The translations under genes and the position numbers were made by a program. DNA of 64,000 bases, taken from assembly GCF_021227995.1 (NCBI RefSeq), contig NZ_CP089301.1, forward strand, positions 1,798,001 to 1,862,000, read 5' to 3'. Positions 26,462-38,053 of this stretch are shown here, in pieces. This DNA comes from Novosphingobium kaempferiae. Lineage in GTDB: Bacteria > Pseudomonadota > Alphaproteobacteria > Sphingomonadales > Sphingomonadaceae. The notes beneath the pieces are model-generated. The model was given only the letters and a program-made list of their open reading frames with translations, ran no database searches and was not told the origin of the DNA. The first letter of the stretch is position 1. Every line of letters starts with the position of its first letter.

Positions 26462-26490
26462 GGGCGCCGTGAAAACGGCGCCCCTTTTTT
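26462..26490 (+). terminator. Intrinsic terminator after the M14 peptidase
   Basis: A 9-bp stem GGGCGCCGT / ACGGCGCCC with a GAAA tetraloop is followed by CTTTTTT. It is a textbook rho-independent terminator 11 bp after the stop codon. Confidence 0.93.
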
Positions 26491-26825
26491 CACAAGGCGA
26501 CAGGTTTACACGGTTTACACGGTCCAGAGGGTGAAGGTGTCTCCTTGGGCTGGATGTGTCGCCTTGTAGTGTAACCTTGCGATCGGACTGGACATGGCGC
26601 GCAGTCTATCGAAGCCCGCTGCCTGTAGGAAAGTGCTGCCCCTCCGCGCCTCCGCGCCTCTGCCTGGTCCATTTTTTCTGCTCACTTGCGAGATGGGCAC
26701 AACTTGAGTGACTTCGCGCTGCCCCGCGAAAACGGAATGGCAGCATTGCAAAGATTTAATCCGGAAAGCGGTCGAGCGACAGACGCCCCCTTGCAGACAT
26801 TGCCGTGCAAAGCCATCATCCGCGT
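26491..26825. other. Gene-free segment of lower GC
   Basis: About 335 bp between the terminator and a small membrane protein gene. It contains the direct repeat GGTTTACAC GGTTTACAC near 26512. I see no convincing gene; a minus-strand open frame here has no coding character. Confidence 0.5.
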
Positions 26826-27074
26826 ATGAGGCGTGAACGCATTGAAAAATTTCAGAACCCAATCGTATGGGTGGGCATGCTCGCGATTATGCTTGGATTA
26901 GCGGCCAAGCAGGTTCTGGTAACGAAAGGAGCAGGAATTTACATCGATTCAGGATATTTCCTGTCACACCTTAAAAGTGCCCCATCCATCGTTTGGGTTT
27001 ACTGGTCTTTAATATTCATCTTTGCCATTTGTTTTTGCGCTGGCGCATTCCTAGAATGGTTTAAGCGTCGCTGA
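26826..27074 (+). CDS. Small two-TM hypothetical membrane protein
   Basis: An 82-residue protein from the ATG at 26826 (a GTG at 26805 would add 7 residues). A basic N-terminus (MRRERIEKF) precedes two hydrophobic segments, roughly residues 14-30 and 56-76. The C-terminus is EWFKRR, a DUF-like small inner-membrane protein. Base composition is clearly lower in GC than its neighbours, which hints at recent acquisition or an orphan gene. No family recognised and no operon partner: the adjacent hutC gene runs the other way. Confidence 0.6.
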   Translation: MRRERIEKFQNPIVWVGMLAIMLGLAAKQVLVTKGAGIYIDSGYFLSHLKSAPSIVWVYWSLIFIFAICFCAGAFLEWFKRR

Positions 27075-27105
27075 CGGCAGATTACCACCCAAACCAGACC
27101 TCCCC

Positions 27106-27819
27106 CTACCGCCCCGAAGCCCCCGGCCCAAAGCGCGCCACCATGTCGTAGGCGTCGCCGAGGAACAGCTGGCGCACGTAAGTGATGCGTTCCGAGCCGC
27201 GCCAGGTGCGGCGTTCGACGCAGAGGCACGGCGCGCCCTGGGGGACGCCCAGCCACTCGGCCTCGTCGCCCACGGCGCCGACGGCGGAGATGCGCGTTTC
27301 CGCTTCGGTCCACGGCACATGCTGGAGCAGCCAGGTTCCCGGTGGCACCGTGTCGAGGTCCGCGCCGACGATCTCGGGCACGGCCTCGGCGCTCACCAGA
27401 CGGAACTCGACGCCCAGCGGCGCGCCGTCGACGAGGTGGAGGCCGTCGATCTGCACCAGCTGGCCGGTGCCGGCAAGCAGCGCTTCCTCCTCGTCGTCGG
27501 CGGGGCCGCGCACCGTGCGCTTGAGGGGCCGGAACGCATAGTCCTGCCCCCGCTCGCGCACTTGCGCGGCGATGTCGGGCACGTCGAGCACCATCGAGTG
27601 CACCTTGGGGCGGGCGACGAACGTGCCCGCGCGCTTGCGCCGGTCGATCAGCCCCGCCGCGACCAGCGCGGACAGCGCCTTGTTCACGGTCATGCGCGAA
27701 CAGCCGTATTCCTGCATCAGTTCCTGTTCGATGGGCAGCCGGTCGCCGGGAGCAAGCTCCCCGCCCAGTATACGTCCCTCGAAATCAGACCGAATGCGTT
27801 CGTGCAGCGGCATTCTCAC
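27106..27819 (-). CDS. hutC: Histidine utilisation repressor HutC (GntR/UTRA)
   Basis: A 237-residue GntR-family regulator of the HutC subfamily. The N-terminal winged HTH has MQEYGCSRMTVNKALS, and the C-terminal UTRA domain (about 90-230) binds urocanate in known HutC proteins. The GTG start at 27819 overlaps the hutF stop (an ATG lies 6 bp further in). It is co-transcribed with hutF and divergent from hutIHGU. The likely operator is the TTGTCTATACATTA sequence between hutF and hutI. Confidence 0.92.
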   Translation of the reverse strand: MRMPLHERIRSDFEGRILGGELAPGDRLPIEQELMQEYGCSRMTVNKALSALVAAGLIDRRKRAGTFVARPKVHSMVLDVPDIAAQVRERGQDYAFRPLKRTVRGPADDEEEALLAGTGQLVQIDGLHLVDGAPLGVEFRLVSAEAVPEIVGADLDTVPPGTWLLQHVPWTEAETRISAVGAVGDEAEWLGVPQGAPCLCVERRTWRGSERITYVRQLFLGDAYDMVARFGPGASGR

Positions 27820-29195
27820 GCGATCAGTCTCTCCAGTACCCGGGTGTAGTCCCGCACCGCCCGGTCGCGGCTGCGGTGCCTGCCTCCGCTCACCAGCTTG
27901 TCGCCATGGCGCCAGACGCAGTCAATGGCCGAGCGCCCTGCGGCGAAGACGAAACTGTCGGTTATCGCGTCTCCCTCCCGGTGGACGAGCGCCGGATGGT
28001 CGAGCCCGAGGCTGACGATATCGGCGGGCAGGCCCACGCGGATGCCTCCCTCGACACCCAGCGCCGCCGCGCCGCCCTCCAGCGCCTCGGCGTAAAGGTC
28101 CGCGCCGGTCGAGCGCCCGCTGCCACGCGCCATCACGTTGCGTGCGCGGCGGGTCAGGCGCTGGCCGTACTCCAGCAGCCGCAGTTCCTCGGACGCATCG
28201 ATCAGCACGTTGGAATCGCTGCCGACGCCATAGCGCCCGCCCGCCTGCAGAAACGCCTCGACCGGGAACAGCCCGTCGCCAAGGTTCGCCTCGGTGATCG
28301 GGCAGAGCCCCGCGATCGCGCCGCTGCGCGCCATGCCCAGCGTCTCCGCATCGGTCATGTGCGTCGCGTGGACGAGGCACCAGCGGCCGTCGACCTCGGC
28401 ATTGTCCAGCAGCCATTCGACCGGGCGCTGCCCGCTCCATGTTAGGCAGTCCTCCACTTCCTTCACCTGCTCGGCGATGTGGATGTGGACCGGGCGGCCC
28501 TTTGCGAGCGGCGCCAGTGCGCGCAGCTGTTCGGGCGAGACGGCGCGCAGGGAATGCGGCGCGACGCCCACCACCGCATCGGGCAAGCCGCGCGCATGGG
28601 CCTCAGCGCCCTCCAGCAGTCGCGCATAGCCGTCGATATCGTTGATGAAACGCGCCTGTCCGGGCTGCGGTGGCTGCGCGCCGAACCCGGCATAGGTATA
28701 AAGCACCGGCAGCAGCGTCATGCCGATCCCCGCCTCGGCGGCGGCACCAAGGACCGCGCCGCTCATCTCGGCGGGGTCGGCGAAGGGCCGTCCGCCCAGA
28801 TCGTGATGCAGGTAATGGAACTCGCCCACGCGGGTGAAGCCGCCCTCCAGCATCTCGACATAGGCCATCGCAGCGATGGCGCGCACGTCGTCCGGGCTCA
28901 TGCGGTCGACGAAGCGGTACATGATCTCGCGCCAGGTCCAGAAGCTGTCGTTCGACGGCCCGCGACGCTCCGCCAGACCGGCCATGCCGCGCTGGAAGGC
29001 GTGGCTGTGCAGGTTGGGCATTCCGGGCAGCGCGCAGGCGTGGCGTTCTTCCCCGGCAAGCGGCTCCGCACCCGGCTCAACTGCCGCGATCAGGCCGTTC
29101 TCCAGCCTGACCCGGACGTTCCGAGCCCAACCGTCGGCGAGCAGACAATGCTCGAAAAACAATGACCTGGGCGCGCCGCCCGACCCGTCCGACAT
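27816..29195 (-). CDS. hutF: Formimidoylglutamate deiminase
   Basis: A 459-residue amidohydrolase-superfamily enzyme. It has the N-terminal metal site [31 protein letters not shown] typical of Hut[11 protein letters not shown], and GSDSNVLID for the final Asp. It converts N-formimidoyl-glutamate to N-formyl-glutamate and ammonia, which HutG then deformylates: the five-step histidine route. The start MSDGSGG at 29195 follows a GAGGAGCAG site; a longer frame would cross the operator. Confidence 0.93.
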   Translation of the reverse strand: MSDGSGGAPRSLFFEHCLLADGWARNVRVRLENGLIAAVEPGAEPLAGEERHACALPGMPNLHSHAFQRGMAGLAERRGPSNDSFWTWREIMYRFVDRMSPDDVRAIAAMAYVEMLEGGFTRVGEFHYLHHDLGGRPFADPAEMSGAVLGAAAEAGIGMTLLPVLYTYAGFGAQPPQPGQARFINDIDGYARLLEGAEAHARGLPDAVVGVAPHSLRAVSPEQLRALAPLAKGRPVHIHIAEQVKEVEDCLTWSGQRPVEWLLDNAEVDGRWCLVHATHMTDAETLGMARSGAIAGLCPITEANLGDGLFPVEAFLQAGGRYGVGSDSNVLIDASEELRLLEYGQRLTRRARNVMARGSGRSTGADLYAEALEGGAAALGVEGGIRVGLPADIVSLGLDHPALVHREGDAITDSFVFAAGRSAIDCVWRHGDKLVSGGRHRSRDRAVRDYTRVLERLIA

Positions 29196-29218
29196 GAATC
29201 TGCTCCTCGCTTTCAATT

Positions 29219-29231
29219 TTTGTCTATACAT
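29219..29231. promoter_or_regulatory. Putative HutC operator between hutF and hutI
   Basis: TTTGTCTATACAT lies 24 bp before hutF and about 53 bp before hutI. It matches the TTGT-N4-ACAA-like HutC palindrome, so it can control both divergent units. Confidence 0.65.
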
Positions 29232-29283
29232 TAATTCGGAACGGTGCAATCACAATGGAACAGGCAAAACGAGGGACCGGCCG

Positions 29284-30480
29284 ATGCAGTGCGATACCGT
29301 CTGGAAAGGGGCTCGACTCGCCACGATGACGGGTGACGGACTCGGCGTCGTCGAGCATGGCCTGATCGCGGCACGCGGCGGCATGATCGTCTATGCAGGC
29401 CCCGCTGACGAGGCCCCTGCTTTCGCCGCCGCGACGGTGATCGACTGCGAAGGCCGCTGGATCACCCCCGGCCTGATCGACTGCCACACCCACCTGATCC
29501 ACGGCGGCGACCGCGCGGCCGAGTTCGAGATGCGGCTCGACGGCGCATCCTATGAAGAGATCGCCCGCGCCGGGGGCGGCATCGTTTCCACCATGCGCGC
29601 CACCCGCGCCGCGAGCGAGGACGCGCTTGTCGCCGGTGCCCTGCCCCGCCTCGACGCGCTGATCGCGGAAGGCGCGACGACGGTGGAGGTCAAGTCCGGC
29701 TACGGCCTCGACGGCGAGAGCGAGATTCGCATGCTGCGCGCCGCCCGCCGCTTGGGCGAGGAACGCGCGGTGTCCATCACCACGACCTTCCTCGGCGCGC
29801 ACGCCCTGCCGCCCGAATTTGCGCACGACGCGGACGGCTACATCGCCATGCTCTGCGACGAAGTGCTGCCGCAAGTCGCCGCGCTGGGCCTTGCCGATGC
29901 GGTGGACGCCTTCTGCGAGGGCATCGGCTTCAGCGTCGAGCAGACCGAGCGCATGTTCGCCGCCGCCGCGCGCCATGGCCTGCCGGTGAAGCTGCACGCC
30001 GAGCAGCTCTCCAACCTCCACGGCGCGGCGCTGGCTGCCCGTCACGGCGCGCTGTCGGCGGATCACCTCGAACATCTGGACGAGGCGGGCATCGCTGCCA
30101 TGGCCGCATCGGGCACCGTCGCCACGCTCCTTCCGGGCGCCTACTATTTCGTGCGCGAAACGAAGCTGCCGCCGGTCGGCGCGCTGCGTGACGCCGGGGT
30201 GAGAATCGCGCTCGCGACCGACTGCAACCCCGGCACGTCCCCGCTCACCTCGCTGCTGCTGACGATGAACATGGGCGCGACGCTGTTCCGCCTCACCGTC
30301 GCCGAATGCCTTGCCGGCGTCACCCGCAACGCGGCGCTTGCCCTCGGCCTGTCCGACCGCGGCACGCTGGAGGCGGGCAAGCGCTGCGACCTTGCCATCT
30401 GGGACGTCGAACGTCCTGCCGAACTCGTCTATCGCATGGGGTTCAATCCGCTCCATGCCCGCATCTGGAGTGGTCAATGA
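29284..30480 (+). CDS. hutI: Imidazolonepropionase
   Basis: A 398-residue amidohydrolase. It has [19 protein letters not shown] (metal-binding HTH and substrate-binding region), [27 protein letters not shown] and [10 protein letters not shown], all diagnostic of HutI. It hydrolyses 4-imidazolone-5-propionate to N-formimidoyl-glutamate in the cytoplasm. It is the first gene of hutIHGU, divergent from hutF, and its stop overlaps the hutH start (ATGA). Confidence 0.95.
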   Translation: MQCDTVWKGARLATMTGDGLGVVEHGLIAARGGMIVYAGPADEAPAFAAATVIDCEGRWITPGLIDCHTHLIHGGDRAAEFEMRLDGASYEEIARAGGGIVSTMRATRAASEDALVAGALPRLDALIAEGATTVEVKSGYGLDGESEIRMLRAARRLGEERAVSITTTFLGAHALPPEFAHDADGYIAMLCDEVLPQVAALGLADAVDAFCEGIGFSVEQTERMFAAAARHGLPVKLHAEQLSNLHGAALAARHGALSADHLEHLDEAGIAAMAASGTVATLLPGAYYFVRETKLPPVGALRDAGVRIALATDCNPGTSPLTSLLLTMNMGATLFRLTVAECLAGVTRNAALALGLSDRGTLEAGKRCDLAIWDVERPAELVYRMGFNPLHARIWSGQ

Positions 30481-32006
30481 ATCCCGTCCTGCTCATCCCT
30501 GGGAACGTTTCGCTGGCGGAGTGGCGCGCGATCTATCGCGGCGCGCCCGTCACGCTCGATCCCGCCTGTGCCCCCCGCGTGGCCGAAAGCGCCGCCGCCG
30601 TGGCGCGGATTCTCGCGAAGGGGGAGCCGGTCTACGGTATCAACACCGGCTTCGGTAAGCTCGCCAGCGTGCGCATCGGGGACGAGGATCTGGCGACGCT
30701 CCAGCGCAACATCGTCCTGAGCCACGCCGCAGGAACCGGCGCGCCCTCGCCGGTGCCAGTGATCCGCCTGATGATGGCGCTGAAGCTCGCCAGTCTGGCG
30801 CAGGGCGCCTCGGGCGTGCGGCCGGAAACCGTGGCCCTGCTGGAGGCGATGCTCGAAAAGGGGCTGACGCCCGTGGTCCCCTCGCAGGGCTCGGTCGGCG
30901 CGAGCGGCGACCTTGCGCCGCTGTCGCACATGGCCGCGACGATGATCGGCGTGGGAGAGATCTTCGTGGGCAACGAACGCCTCCCCGCCGCCGAGGCACT
31001 GCGCAAGGCGGGACTGAACGCCACCGAGCTTGGCCCGAAGGAGGGTCTGGCGCTTCTTAACGGCACCCAGTTCTCTACCGCGAACGCGCTGGCGGGGCTG
31101 TTCGAGGCCGAACTGCTGTTCCAGTCCGCGCTCGTCACCGGCGCGCTCTCGACCGAGGCGGCGAAGGGTTCCGACACGCCGTTCGATCCGCGCATCCACC
31201 AGCTGCGCCGCCATCGCGGCCAGATCGAAGTGGCCGATGCCCTGCGCGGCCTGATGAGCGGCAGCGCCATCCGCGCGAGCCATCTGGAGAACGACGCGCG
31301 CGTGCAGGATCCCTACTGCCTGCGCTGTCAGCCGCAGGTCATGGGCGCCGCGCTCGACATCCTGCGCCAGGCCGCGACCACGCTGGAGATCGAGGCCAAC
31401 GGCGTCTCCGACAACCCGCTGATCTTCCCCGAGACCGACGAGGCGCTGTCGGGCGGCAACTTCCATGCCGAACCGGTCGCCTTCGCCGCCGACATGATCG
31501 CCATGGCCATTTGCGAGATCGGCTCCATCGCCGAGCGCCGCATCGCCATGCTGGTGGACCCGGCACTGTCCGGCCTGCCCGCGTTCCTGACGCCGCGCCC
31601 CGGCCTCAATTCGGGCTTCATGATCCCGCAGGTCACGGCCGCCGCGCTCGTCAGCGAAAACAAGCAGCGCGCCTATCCGGCCAGCGTCGATTCCATCCCG
31701 ACTTCCGCCAATCAGGAAGACCACGTCTCGATGGCCGCCCACGGCGCGCGCCGCCTGCTCGACATGGCGGAGAACGCCACCGCCGTGCTGGGCATCGAAC
31801 TGCTCGCCGCCGCGCAGGGGGTCGACTTCCACGCGCCGCTGTCCTCCAGCGATGCGCTGGCGGCGGCCCATGCCGCCCTGCGCGAAGTCGTCCCCACGCT
31901 TGATGACGACCGCCATTTCCATCCGGACATGGAAGCGGCCAACCTGCTGGTCCGCTCGGGCGCGCTGCTCGCCTCTGCGGGTGACGCGCTCCCCGGTGTA
32001 GCGTGA
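30477..32006 (+). CDS. hutH: Histidine ammonia-lyase
   Basis: A 509-residue lyase of normal family length. Ala142-Ser143-Gly144 in [14 protein letters not shown] forms the MIO electrophile. [10 protein letters not shown] (catalytic Tyr) and the conserved QDxYSxRCxPQVxG-like segment ([14 protein letters not shown]) are present. It converts L-histidine to urocanate. The start overlaps hutI and the stop overlaps hutG by 4 bp each. Confidence 0.96.
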   Translation: MNPVLLIPGNVSLAEWRAIYRGAPVTLDPACAPRVAESAAAVARILAKGEPVYGINTGFGKLASVRIGDEDLATLQRNIVLSHAAGTGAPSPVPVIRLMMALKLASLAQGASGVRPETVALLEAMLEKGLTPVVPSQGSVGASGDLAPLSHMAATMIGVGEIFVGNERLPAAEALRKAGLNATELGPKEGLALLNGTQFSTANALAGLFEAELLFQSALVTGALSTEAAKGSDTPFDPRIHQLRRHRGQIEVADALRGLMSGSAIRASHLENDARVQDPYCLRCQPQVMGAALDILRQAATTLEIEANGVSDNPLIFPETDEALSGGNFHAEPVAFAADMIAMAICEIGSIAERRIAMLVDPALSGLPAFLTPRPGLNSGFMIPQVTAAALVSENKQRAYPASVDSIPTSANQEDHVSMAAHGARRLLDMAENATAVLGIELLAAAQGVDFHAPLSSSDALAAAHAALREVVPTLDDDRHFHPDMEAANLLVRSGALLASAGDALPGVA

Positions 32007-32815
32007 GCGACTGGCTGAAAGTCATCGAAGGCGACGCCCCCCTCGTCGTCGCCTTGCCCCACGTCGGCACCCAGCTTGCCGACGTGGGGAACCGGTTCCG
32101 GTCCGAGTGGCTGGCGCGGCGCGATGCCGACTGGTGGGTGGACGAACTCTACGCCTTCGCCGCCGATCTGGGCGCAACGCTGGTCAGCACGCGCATCTCG
32201 CGCAGCGTGATCGATCTCAACCGCGATCCTTCAGGCGCCTCGCTCTATCCGGGGCAGGCGACGACCGAACTGTGCCCGACGACCACCTTCGACGGCGAGC
32301 CGCTCTATGCCGGTGACACCCCCGACGAAGCCGAGATCGCCCGCCGCCGCGCGCTCTGGTTCGATCCGTACCATGCTGCGCTGACCGCCCAGATCGAGCG
32401 GCTGCGCGCGCTTCACGGCCGCGTGGTGCTCTACGACGCGCACTCGATCCGCAGCCATGTGCCGCGCCTGTTCGACGGCGAACTGCCGCAGTTCAACATC
32501 GGCACCAATGGCGGCAGGACCTGCGATCCCGCGCTTGCCACCGCCGTGGAATACATCTGCGCGCAGTCAGGCGAGAGCCACGTCCTCGACGGCCGCTTCC
32601 GGGGCGGATGGACCACGCGCCATTACGGAGAGCCCGACAAGGGCGTCCACGCCATCCAGATGGAACTCGCCATCCGGGGTTACATGGACGAGCCCGAGAC
32701 GCCGACGCAGGCCAACTGGCCCCCAGCCTTCGATCCGGCGCGCGCCGCCGCGATCACCGATACCCTTTCCCAGATCATGAAGGCCGCCCGCGCCTTCGCC
32801 CTTCAGGAAGCCTGA
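32003..32815 (+). CDS. hutG: N-formylglutamate deformylase
   Basis: A 270-residue N-formylglutamate amidohydrolase. It has [11 protein letters not shown] near the N-terminus, [26 protein letters not shown] and a C-terminal [11 protein letters not shown]. It completes the HutF branch, giving L-glutamate and formate. The start codon is GTG, overlapping the hutH TGA, and the next gene hutU starts 5 bp after the stop. Confidence 0.94.
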   Translation: MSDWLKVIEGDAPLVVALPHVGTQLADVGNRFRSEWLARRDADWWVDELYAFAADLGATLVSTRISRSVIDLNRDPSGASLYPGQATTELCPTTTFDGEPLYAGDTPDEAEIARRRALWFDPYHAALTAQIERLRALHGRVVLYDAHSIRSHVPRLFDGELPQFNIGTNGGRTCDPALATAVEYICAQSGESHVLDGRFRGGWTTRHYGEPDKGVHAIQMELAIRGYMDEPETPTQANWPPAFDPARAAAITDTLSQIMKAARAFALQEA

Positions 32816-32820
32816 CCCTC

Positions 32821-34485
<1,665 letters not shown>

Positions 34486-34495
34486 GCGTCTGACC

Positions 34496-34568
34496 CTTCG
34501 ACAAGCTCGCAGGTGAGCGGAGTTAGGGTAACACCCTCCCAAACCCGCTCAGGCTGAGCTTGTCGAAG
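34496..34568. repeat. Palindromic repeat (CTTCGACAAGCTC type)
   Basis: Perfect arms CTTCGACAAGCTC and GAGCTTGTCGAAG about 47 bp apart, 10 bp after the hutU stop. A widespread alphaproteobacterial intergenic repeat. Confidence 0.78.
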
Positions 34569-34592
34569 CCCCCACCGCACACCCCCAACCTT

Positions 34593-34666
34593 CGTCATTG
34601 CGAACGTAGCGAAGCAATCCAAGGGCACGCACGACGCTGGATTGCTTCGTTACGCTCGCAATGACG
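34593..34666. repeat. Palindromic repeat (CGTCATTGCGA...GCAATCC type)
   Basis: Two 28-bp arms (34593-34620 and 34639-34666) are inverted copies with one or two mismatches. It is the same family as the repeats at 23651 and 23764, and ends just before hutD. Confidence 0.8.
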
Positions 34667-34692
34667 AGGGTTTGATGCATGAGTATCGAGCA

Positions 34693-35256
34693 ATGACCAC
34701 CTTCCAGATCATCCGCGCCACCGACTGCCCGGAAGTGCCGTGGAAGAACGGCGGCGGCACCACGCGGGAAATCGCCGTGTTCCCGCCGGACGCCGGGATG
34801 GACACCTTCCTTTGGCGCCTCAGCATGGCCAAAGTCGAAACCGCAGGCCCGTTCTCGGCCTTCACGGGTATCGACCGCGTGCTGGCCGTCCTCGACGGAA
34901 CGCTGGTGCTGACCGGCCCGAACCTCGACGTTCGACTGGACGCAGGCACGCCGCCGCAGCCCTTCGACGGCGGCGCAGCGGTCTTCGGCGAGCCCCTGGG
35001 CGGCCCGGTGCTGGACCTCAACGCCATGGCCCGGCGCGGACGCTTCACCTGCGCGATGACACGGCTCGATGCAGGCTCCACAGCGACCGCGCAGGGCACC
35101 GGCTTCGTCATCGCGCTGGAGCCCCAGCCCCTAGCCGAAACCACGCTGGAGCGCCTCGACTGCGTGCGGTTCGAGGGTGCGCTTGCCATCGGTGGCAGGG
35201 TGTTGTTCGTCGACTTCCGGGACACTTGCGCAGAACCGGCCGACACGCCCCATTGA
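34693..35256 (+). CDS. hutD: HutD family cupin
   Basis: A 187-residue HutD/Ves-type protein. It has VPWKNGGGTTREIAVFP near the N-terminus and FLWRLSMAKVETAGPFSAFTGIDR, both family hallmarks. In pseudomonads HutD is thought to limit the histidine pathway, perhaps by binding formylglutamate; its exact role is unsettled. The ATG at 34693 fits the family start better than the ATG at 34675. It is separated from hutU by two repeats, so it may have its own promoter or depend on read-through. Confidence 0.88.
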   Translation: MTTFQIIRATDCPEVPWKNGGGTTREIAVFPPDAGMDTFLWRLSMAKVETAGPFSAFTGIDRVLAVLDGTLVLTGPNLDVRLDAGTPPQPFDGGAAVFGEPLGGPVLDLNAMARRGRFTCAMTRLDAGSTATAQGTGFVIALEPQPLAETTLERLDCVRFEGALAIGGRVLFVDFRDTCAEPADTPH

Positions 35257-35343
35257 CGCGACCGGCCCTGCGTGGAACAGGAGGGAAATGGCGAGGATAT
35301 CGACATTTTCCGCCCCCTTGTGCGGATCCGCTCAGGCAGTTCC

Positions 35344-36561
35344 ATGCCGCTGAAGGGATCGAGCGCCACCAGCCCGCGCCTCTCCGGCACCAACCTTGAA
35401 CGTGCGGCCGATCACAACCAGCGCATCACGCTCCACGCGATCCGGGTCAACGGCTCGCTGACGCGGGTGGAACTGGCCGGGATCACCGGCCTCACCGCCC
35501 CCGCCATCGCCAACATCAGCAAGAAGCTGCTGGCCGAAGGGCTGATCGAGGAAGCCGGCCAGCGGCGCGGCGGACGCGGGCAACCGCCGACCAAGCTGGT
35601 GATCCGCCCCGACGCCTGCCACGCCATCGGCATCAACATCGACCGCGATCACATCACCATCGTGCTGGTGGACTTCGCCGGAACCATCCTCGCCCGCGTG
35701 AGCGAGGACATCGACTTCGCCCTGCCCGCACAGGTGCAGGCGCTCTACCGCGATTCCATCGACGGCATGCTCAAAAGCGCTGGTGTCGATCCCGCGAAGC
35801 TCGTGGGCATTGGCGTGGCCGTGCCGGACCAGCTCAGTTCGGTGGACCTGCCCGGCCGTCCCGACGCCTATGGCGAATGGGAAAGCGTGCGCATGGCCGA
35901 CCTGTTCTCAAGCCCGCACGGCCCTCCCGTCTTCGTCGAGAACGACGCGGCGGCGGCCGCCATGGGCGAGATGCAGCTGGGCATGGGCCAGCGGATCAAC
36001 AGCTTCTTCTACATCCTGCTGACAGCGGGCCTCGGCGGTGGTCTGGTGGTGGACGGCAACTACGTGCGCGGCGCCAATGGCCGTAGCGGCGAGATCGGCT
36101 TCATGCGCACCCGAGCGATGGAGAGCGGGCCGGACCAGCAGTTGCAGAGCATCGTCTCGCTCTCCGCTCTGGCGAAGGCGCTGGCGGCGGAAGGGCACGC
36201 GCTGGCCGATGCCTTCGAGGGGGCTTCCGAAGCGGCCACTGCCTGCCTCGATCGCTGGATCGACGTGGCGGCGGACAAGCTCGTCGAGCCGCTGGCGGCA
36301 GTGAACTGCCTCATCAACCCCGCTGCCGTGCTGATGGGCGGCCGCCTGCCTGCGCCGCTGGTCGAACGCCTTGCCGAGCGTACCGCCGCGCGGATGCAGG
36401 CGCTCGACGGCATTCCCGCCCTCGCCCCGGTGGCGCGCGCGGCGCTGTCGGAAGACGCCCCCGCAGTGGGCGCGGCGATCCTGCCGTTCAGCCACTTCCT
36501 GTTGCCCAAGCCCGGCGCCTTGTGGAAGGCCCCGGACAGCGGCGGCGTGGCGCTGGGCTGA
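35344..36561 (+). CDS. ROK family transcriptional regulator (NagC/XylR-like)
   Basis: A 405-residue protein. An N-terminal winged HTH (about 20-75; TRVELAGITGLTAPAIANIS) is joined to a ROK sugar-kinase-like domain (FVENDAAAAAMGE, LTAGLGGGLVVDG). The ROK zinc signature CxCGxxGC is absent, so the sugar-binding site is unusual. It stands before the GH125/GH92/GH43 genes, which run the other way. It is the only clear regulator in the glycan locus and the best candidate for reading the repeated AAAGCAAWTTG motif. A GTG start at 35272 or 35320 cannot be excluded. Confidence 0.88.
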   Translation: MPLKGSSATSPRLSGTNLERAADHNQRITLHAIRVNGSLTRVELAGITGLTAPAIANISKKLLAEGLIEEAGQRRGGRGQPPTKLVIRPDACHAIGINIDRDHITIVLVDFAGTILARVSEDIDFALPAQVQALYRDSIDGMLKSAGVDPAKLVGIGVAVPDQLSSVDLPGRPDAYGEWESVRMADLFSSPHGPPVFVENDAAAAAMGEMQLGMGQRINSFFYILLTAGLGGGLVVDGNYVRGANGRSGEIGFMRTRAMESGPDQQLQSIVSLSALAKALAAEGHALADAFEGASEAATACLDRWIDVAADKLVEPLAAVNCLINPAAVLMGGRLPAPLVERLAERTAARMQALDGIPALAPVARAALSEDAPAVGAAILPFSHFLLPKPGALWKAPDSGGVALG

Positions 36562-36574
36562 CCTCGCCTCACCC

Positions 36575-36587
36575 GCTCGCAATGACG
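36575..36587. repeat. Half-arm of the CGTCATTGCGAG repeat family
   Basis: GCTCGCAATGACG between the convergent ROK regulator and GH125 genes. Confidence 0.5.
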
Positions 36588-36606
36588 GCGGGGTCGGCGA
36601 AGTAGC

Positions 36607-38052
36607 TCAGCGCAGCAGGTGCGGCTTGCGCCTCTCCAGATCGAGGATCAGGTCGCCGAACAGACCGTTGGCCCACGAGAACCACGGGCGGGTGTAGTTC
36701 GCCGGGTTATCCTTGTGGAAGCTCTCGTGCATGAAGCCGGTGCCGCCGTGGGACCCTTTCAGCCATGTCAGGCACTGGCGGATGGTGGCGTCGTCGTCGC
36801 TGTTGAGCGCGCGGGTGATGATCGACATCGGCCAGATCATGTCCATGCCGACATGCGGCCCGCCGATCCCCTGCGCCGCGCTGCCCGAGAAGAAGTAGGG
36901 GTTGCGCTGCGACCATGCGAGCGCCGCCGTGCGCTGCCACAGCGGATCCCTGCGGTCCGCTGCGCCGAGCAGCGGCAGGCCCGACAGGCTGGGCACATTG
37001 GCGTCGTCCATGAAGATAGCGTTGCCGTAGCCGTCCACCTCGAAGGCCCAGACCTTGCCGCCCTGCCCGTCGTCCATCTGGCCATAGGCGCGCAGTGCTG
37101 TCTCGACCTCGGCCGCCAGCGCCGCGCAGTCCTGCGCCGCTGCCGCATCGCCCCGCGCCTCGTTGTGGACTTGCGCCAGCATCCGCAGCGCGGAGACGGC
37201 GAAGAGGTTCGACGGGATCAGGAACGGATAGAGGCAGGCGTCGTCGGAAGGACGGAAGCCCGAATGGATCAGCCCGACCTTGCGCGTCGGCGCGCCGAAG
37301 CCGCCGAACATCAGCGTCTCGGTGGGCGACTTGTCGACCCGCTGGAACTGGTACGGCCCCGGCCCGTCCTTGCGCTGCTGCTCGCGCAACGTGGCGACCG
37401 CGAGCGCCGCGCCCTTCGCCCAGAGCGCATCGAAGGGCGTCTTGTCCTTCGTCGCGGTCCAGTACGAATGGGCAAGGCGCATCGTGTAGCACAGGGAGTC
37501 GATCTCCCATTTGCGCTCGGCAACGCCGGGCTTCATCTGCGTCTTGTCGGAGATCGCCGGCAGGCTGGACCGCGCGTTGGGGTCTTCCATGTAGGCGTTG
37601 GCGTAAGGGTCGATCAGGATGCAGCGCGCCTGCCGCTGGATCAGTCCGCAGAACAGGCGGCGCAAGTCGGTGTCCTGCGGGGTCAGGTGGACGTATGTCT
37701 GCAACTGCGCCGAACTGTCGCGCAGCCACAGCGCGTTGATGTCGCCGGTGATGACGAAGGCGTCCGGCTTGCCGTCCACCTCGCCCATCTTGACGGTGGT
37801 GTCGAGCGTGTTGGGATAGCAGTTCTCGAACAGCCAGCCGAGTTCCGGATCGCGGATCTTGGCCTTCACCCGCGCGATCTCGGCCTCCACCGCCTTGCTG
37901 GTGAAGCGGCGGTCGGCCTTCGGCGGTCGCCTGTCCTGCAAGGTGCTGGCACCGGCCGCCCGAGGGGGGAGGGTAACGGCGGACAGTGCCAGCACCCCCG
38001 CGCCTGCGAGGATCTCGCGGCGGCGGAAGTTCATCGGGTTGATCGTGGTCAT
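36607..38052 (-). CDS. GH125 exo-alpha-1,6-mannosidase, exported
   Basis: A 481-residue GH125 (former DUF1237) protein. A twin-arginine-type signal (NFRRREILAGAGVLAL) leads the chain. Family segments include AFVITGDINALWLRDSSAQ, DPYANAYMED, KWEIDSLCY and GPHVGMDMIWPMS. Characterised members are metal-independent inverting alpha-1,6-mannosidases. It starts 1 bp before the GH92 stop region, so GH43, GH92 and GH125 form one transcription unit. It probably works in the periplasm on mannose chains brought in by the TonB receptor. Confidence 0.92.
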   Translation of the reverse strand: MTTINPMNFRRREILAGAGVLALSAVTLPPRAAGASTLQDRRPPKADRRFTSKAVEAEIARVKAKIRDPELGWLFENCYPNTLDTTVKMGEVDGKPDAFVITGDINALWLRDSSAQLQTYVHLTPQDTDLRRLFCGLIQRQARCILIDPYANAYMEDPNARSSLPAISDKTQMKPGVAERKWEIDSLCYTMRLAHSYWTATKDKTPFDALWAKGAALAVATLREQQRKDGPGPYQFQRVDKSPTETLMFGGFGAPTRKVGLIHSGFRPSDDACLYPFLIPSNLFAVSALRMLAQVHNEARGDAAAAQDCAALAAEVETALRAYGQMDDGQGGKVWAFEVDGYGNAIFMDDANVPSLSGLPLLGAADRRDPLWQRTAALAWSQRNPYFFSGSAAQGIGGPHVGMDMIWPMSIITRALNSDDDATIRQCLTWLKGSHGGTGFMHESFHKDNPANYTRPWFSWANGLFGDLILDLERRKPHLLR

Positions 38053-38053
38053 T

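Noticed and set aside
26515..26862. 115-codon minus-strand open frame
   Set aside because: No hydrophobic, domain or codon signal; it overlaps the small membrane protein start and has no ribosome site that I can see.
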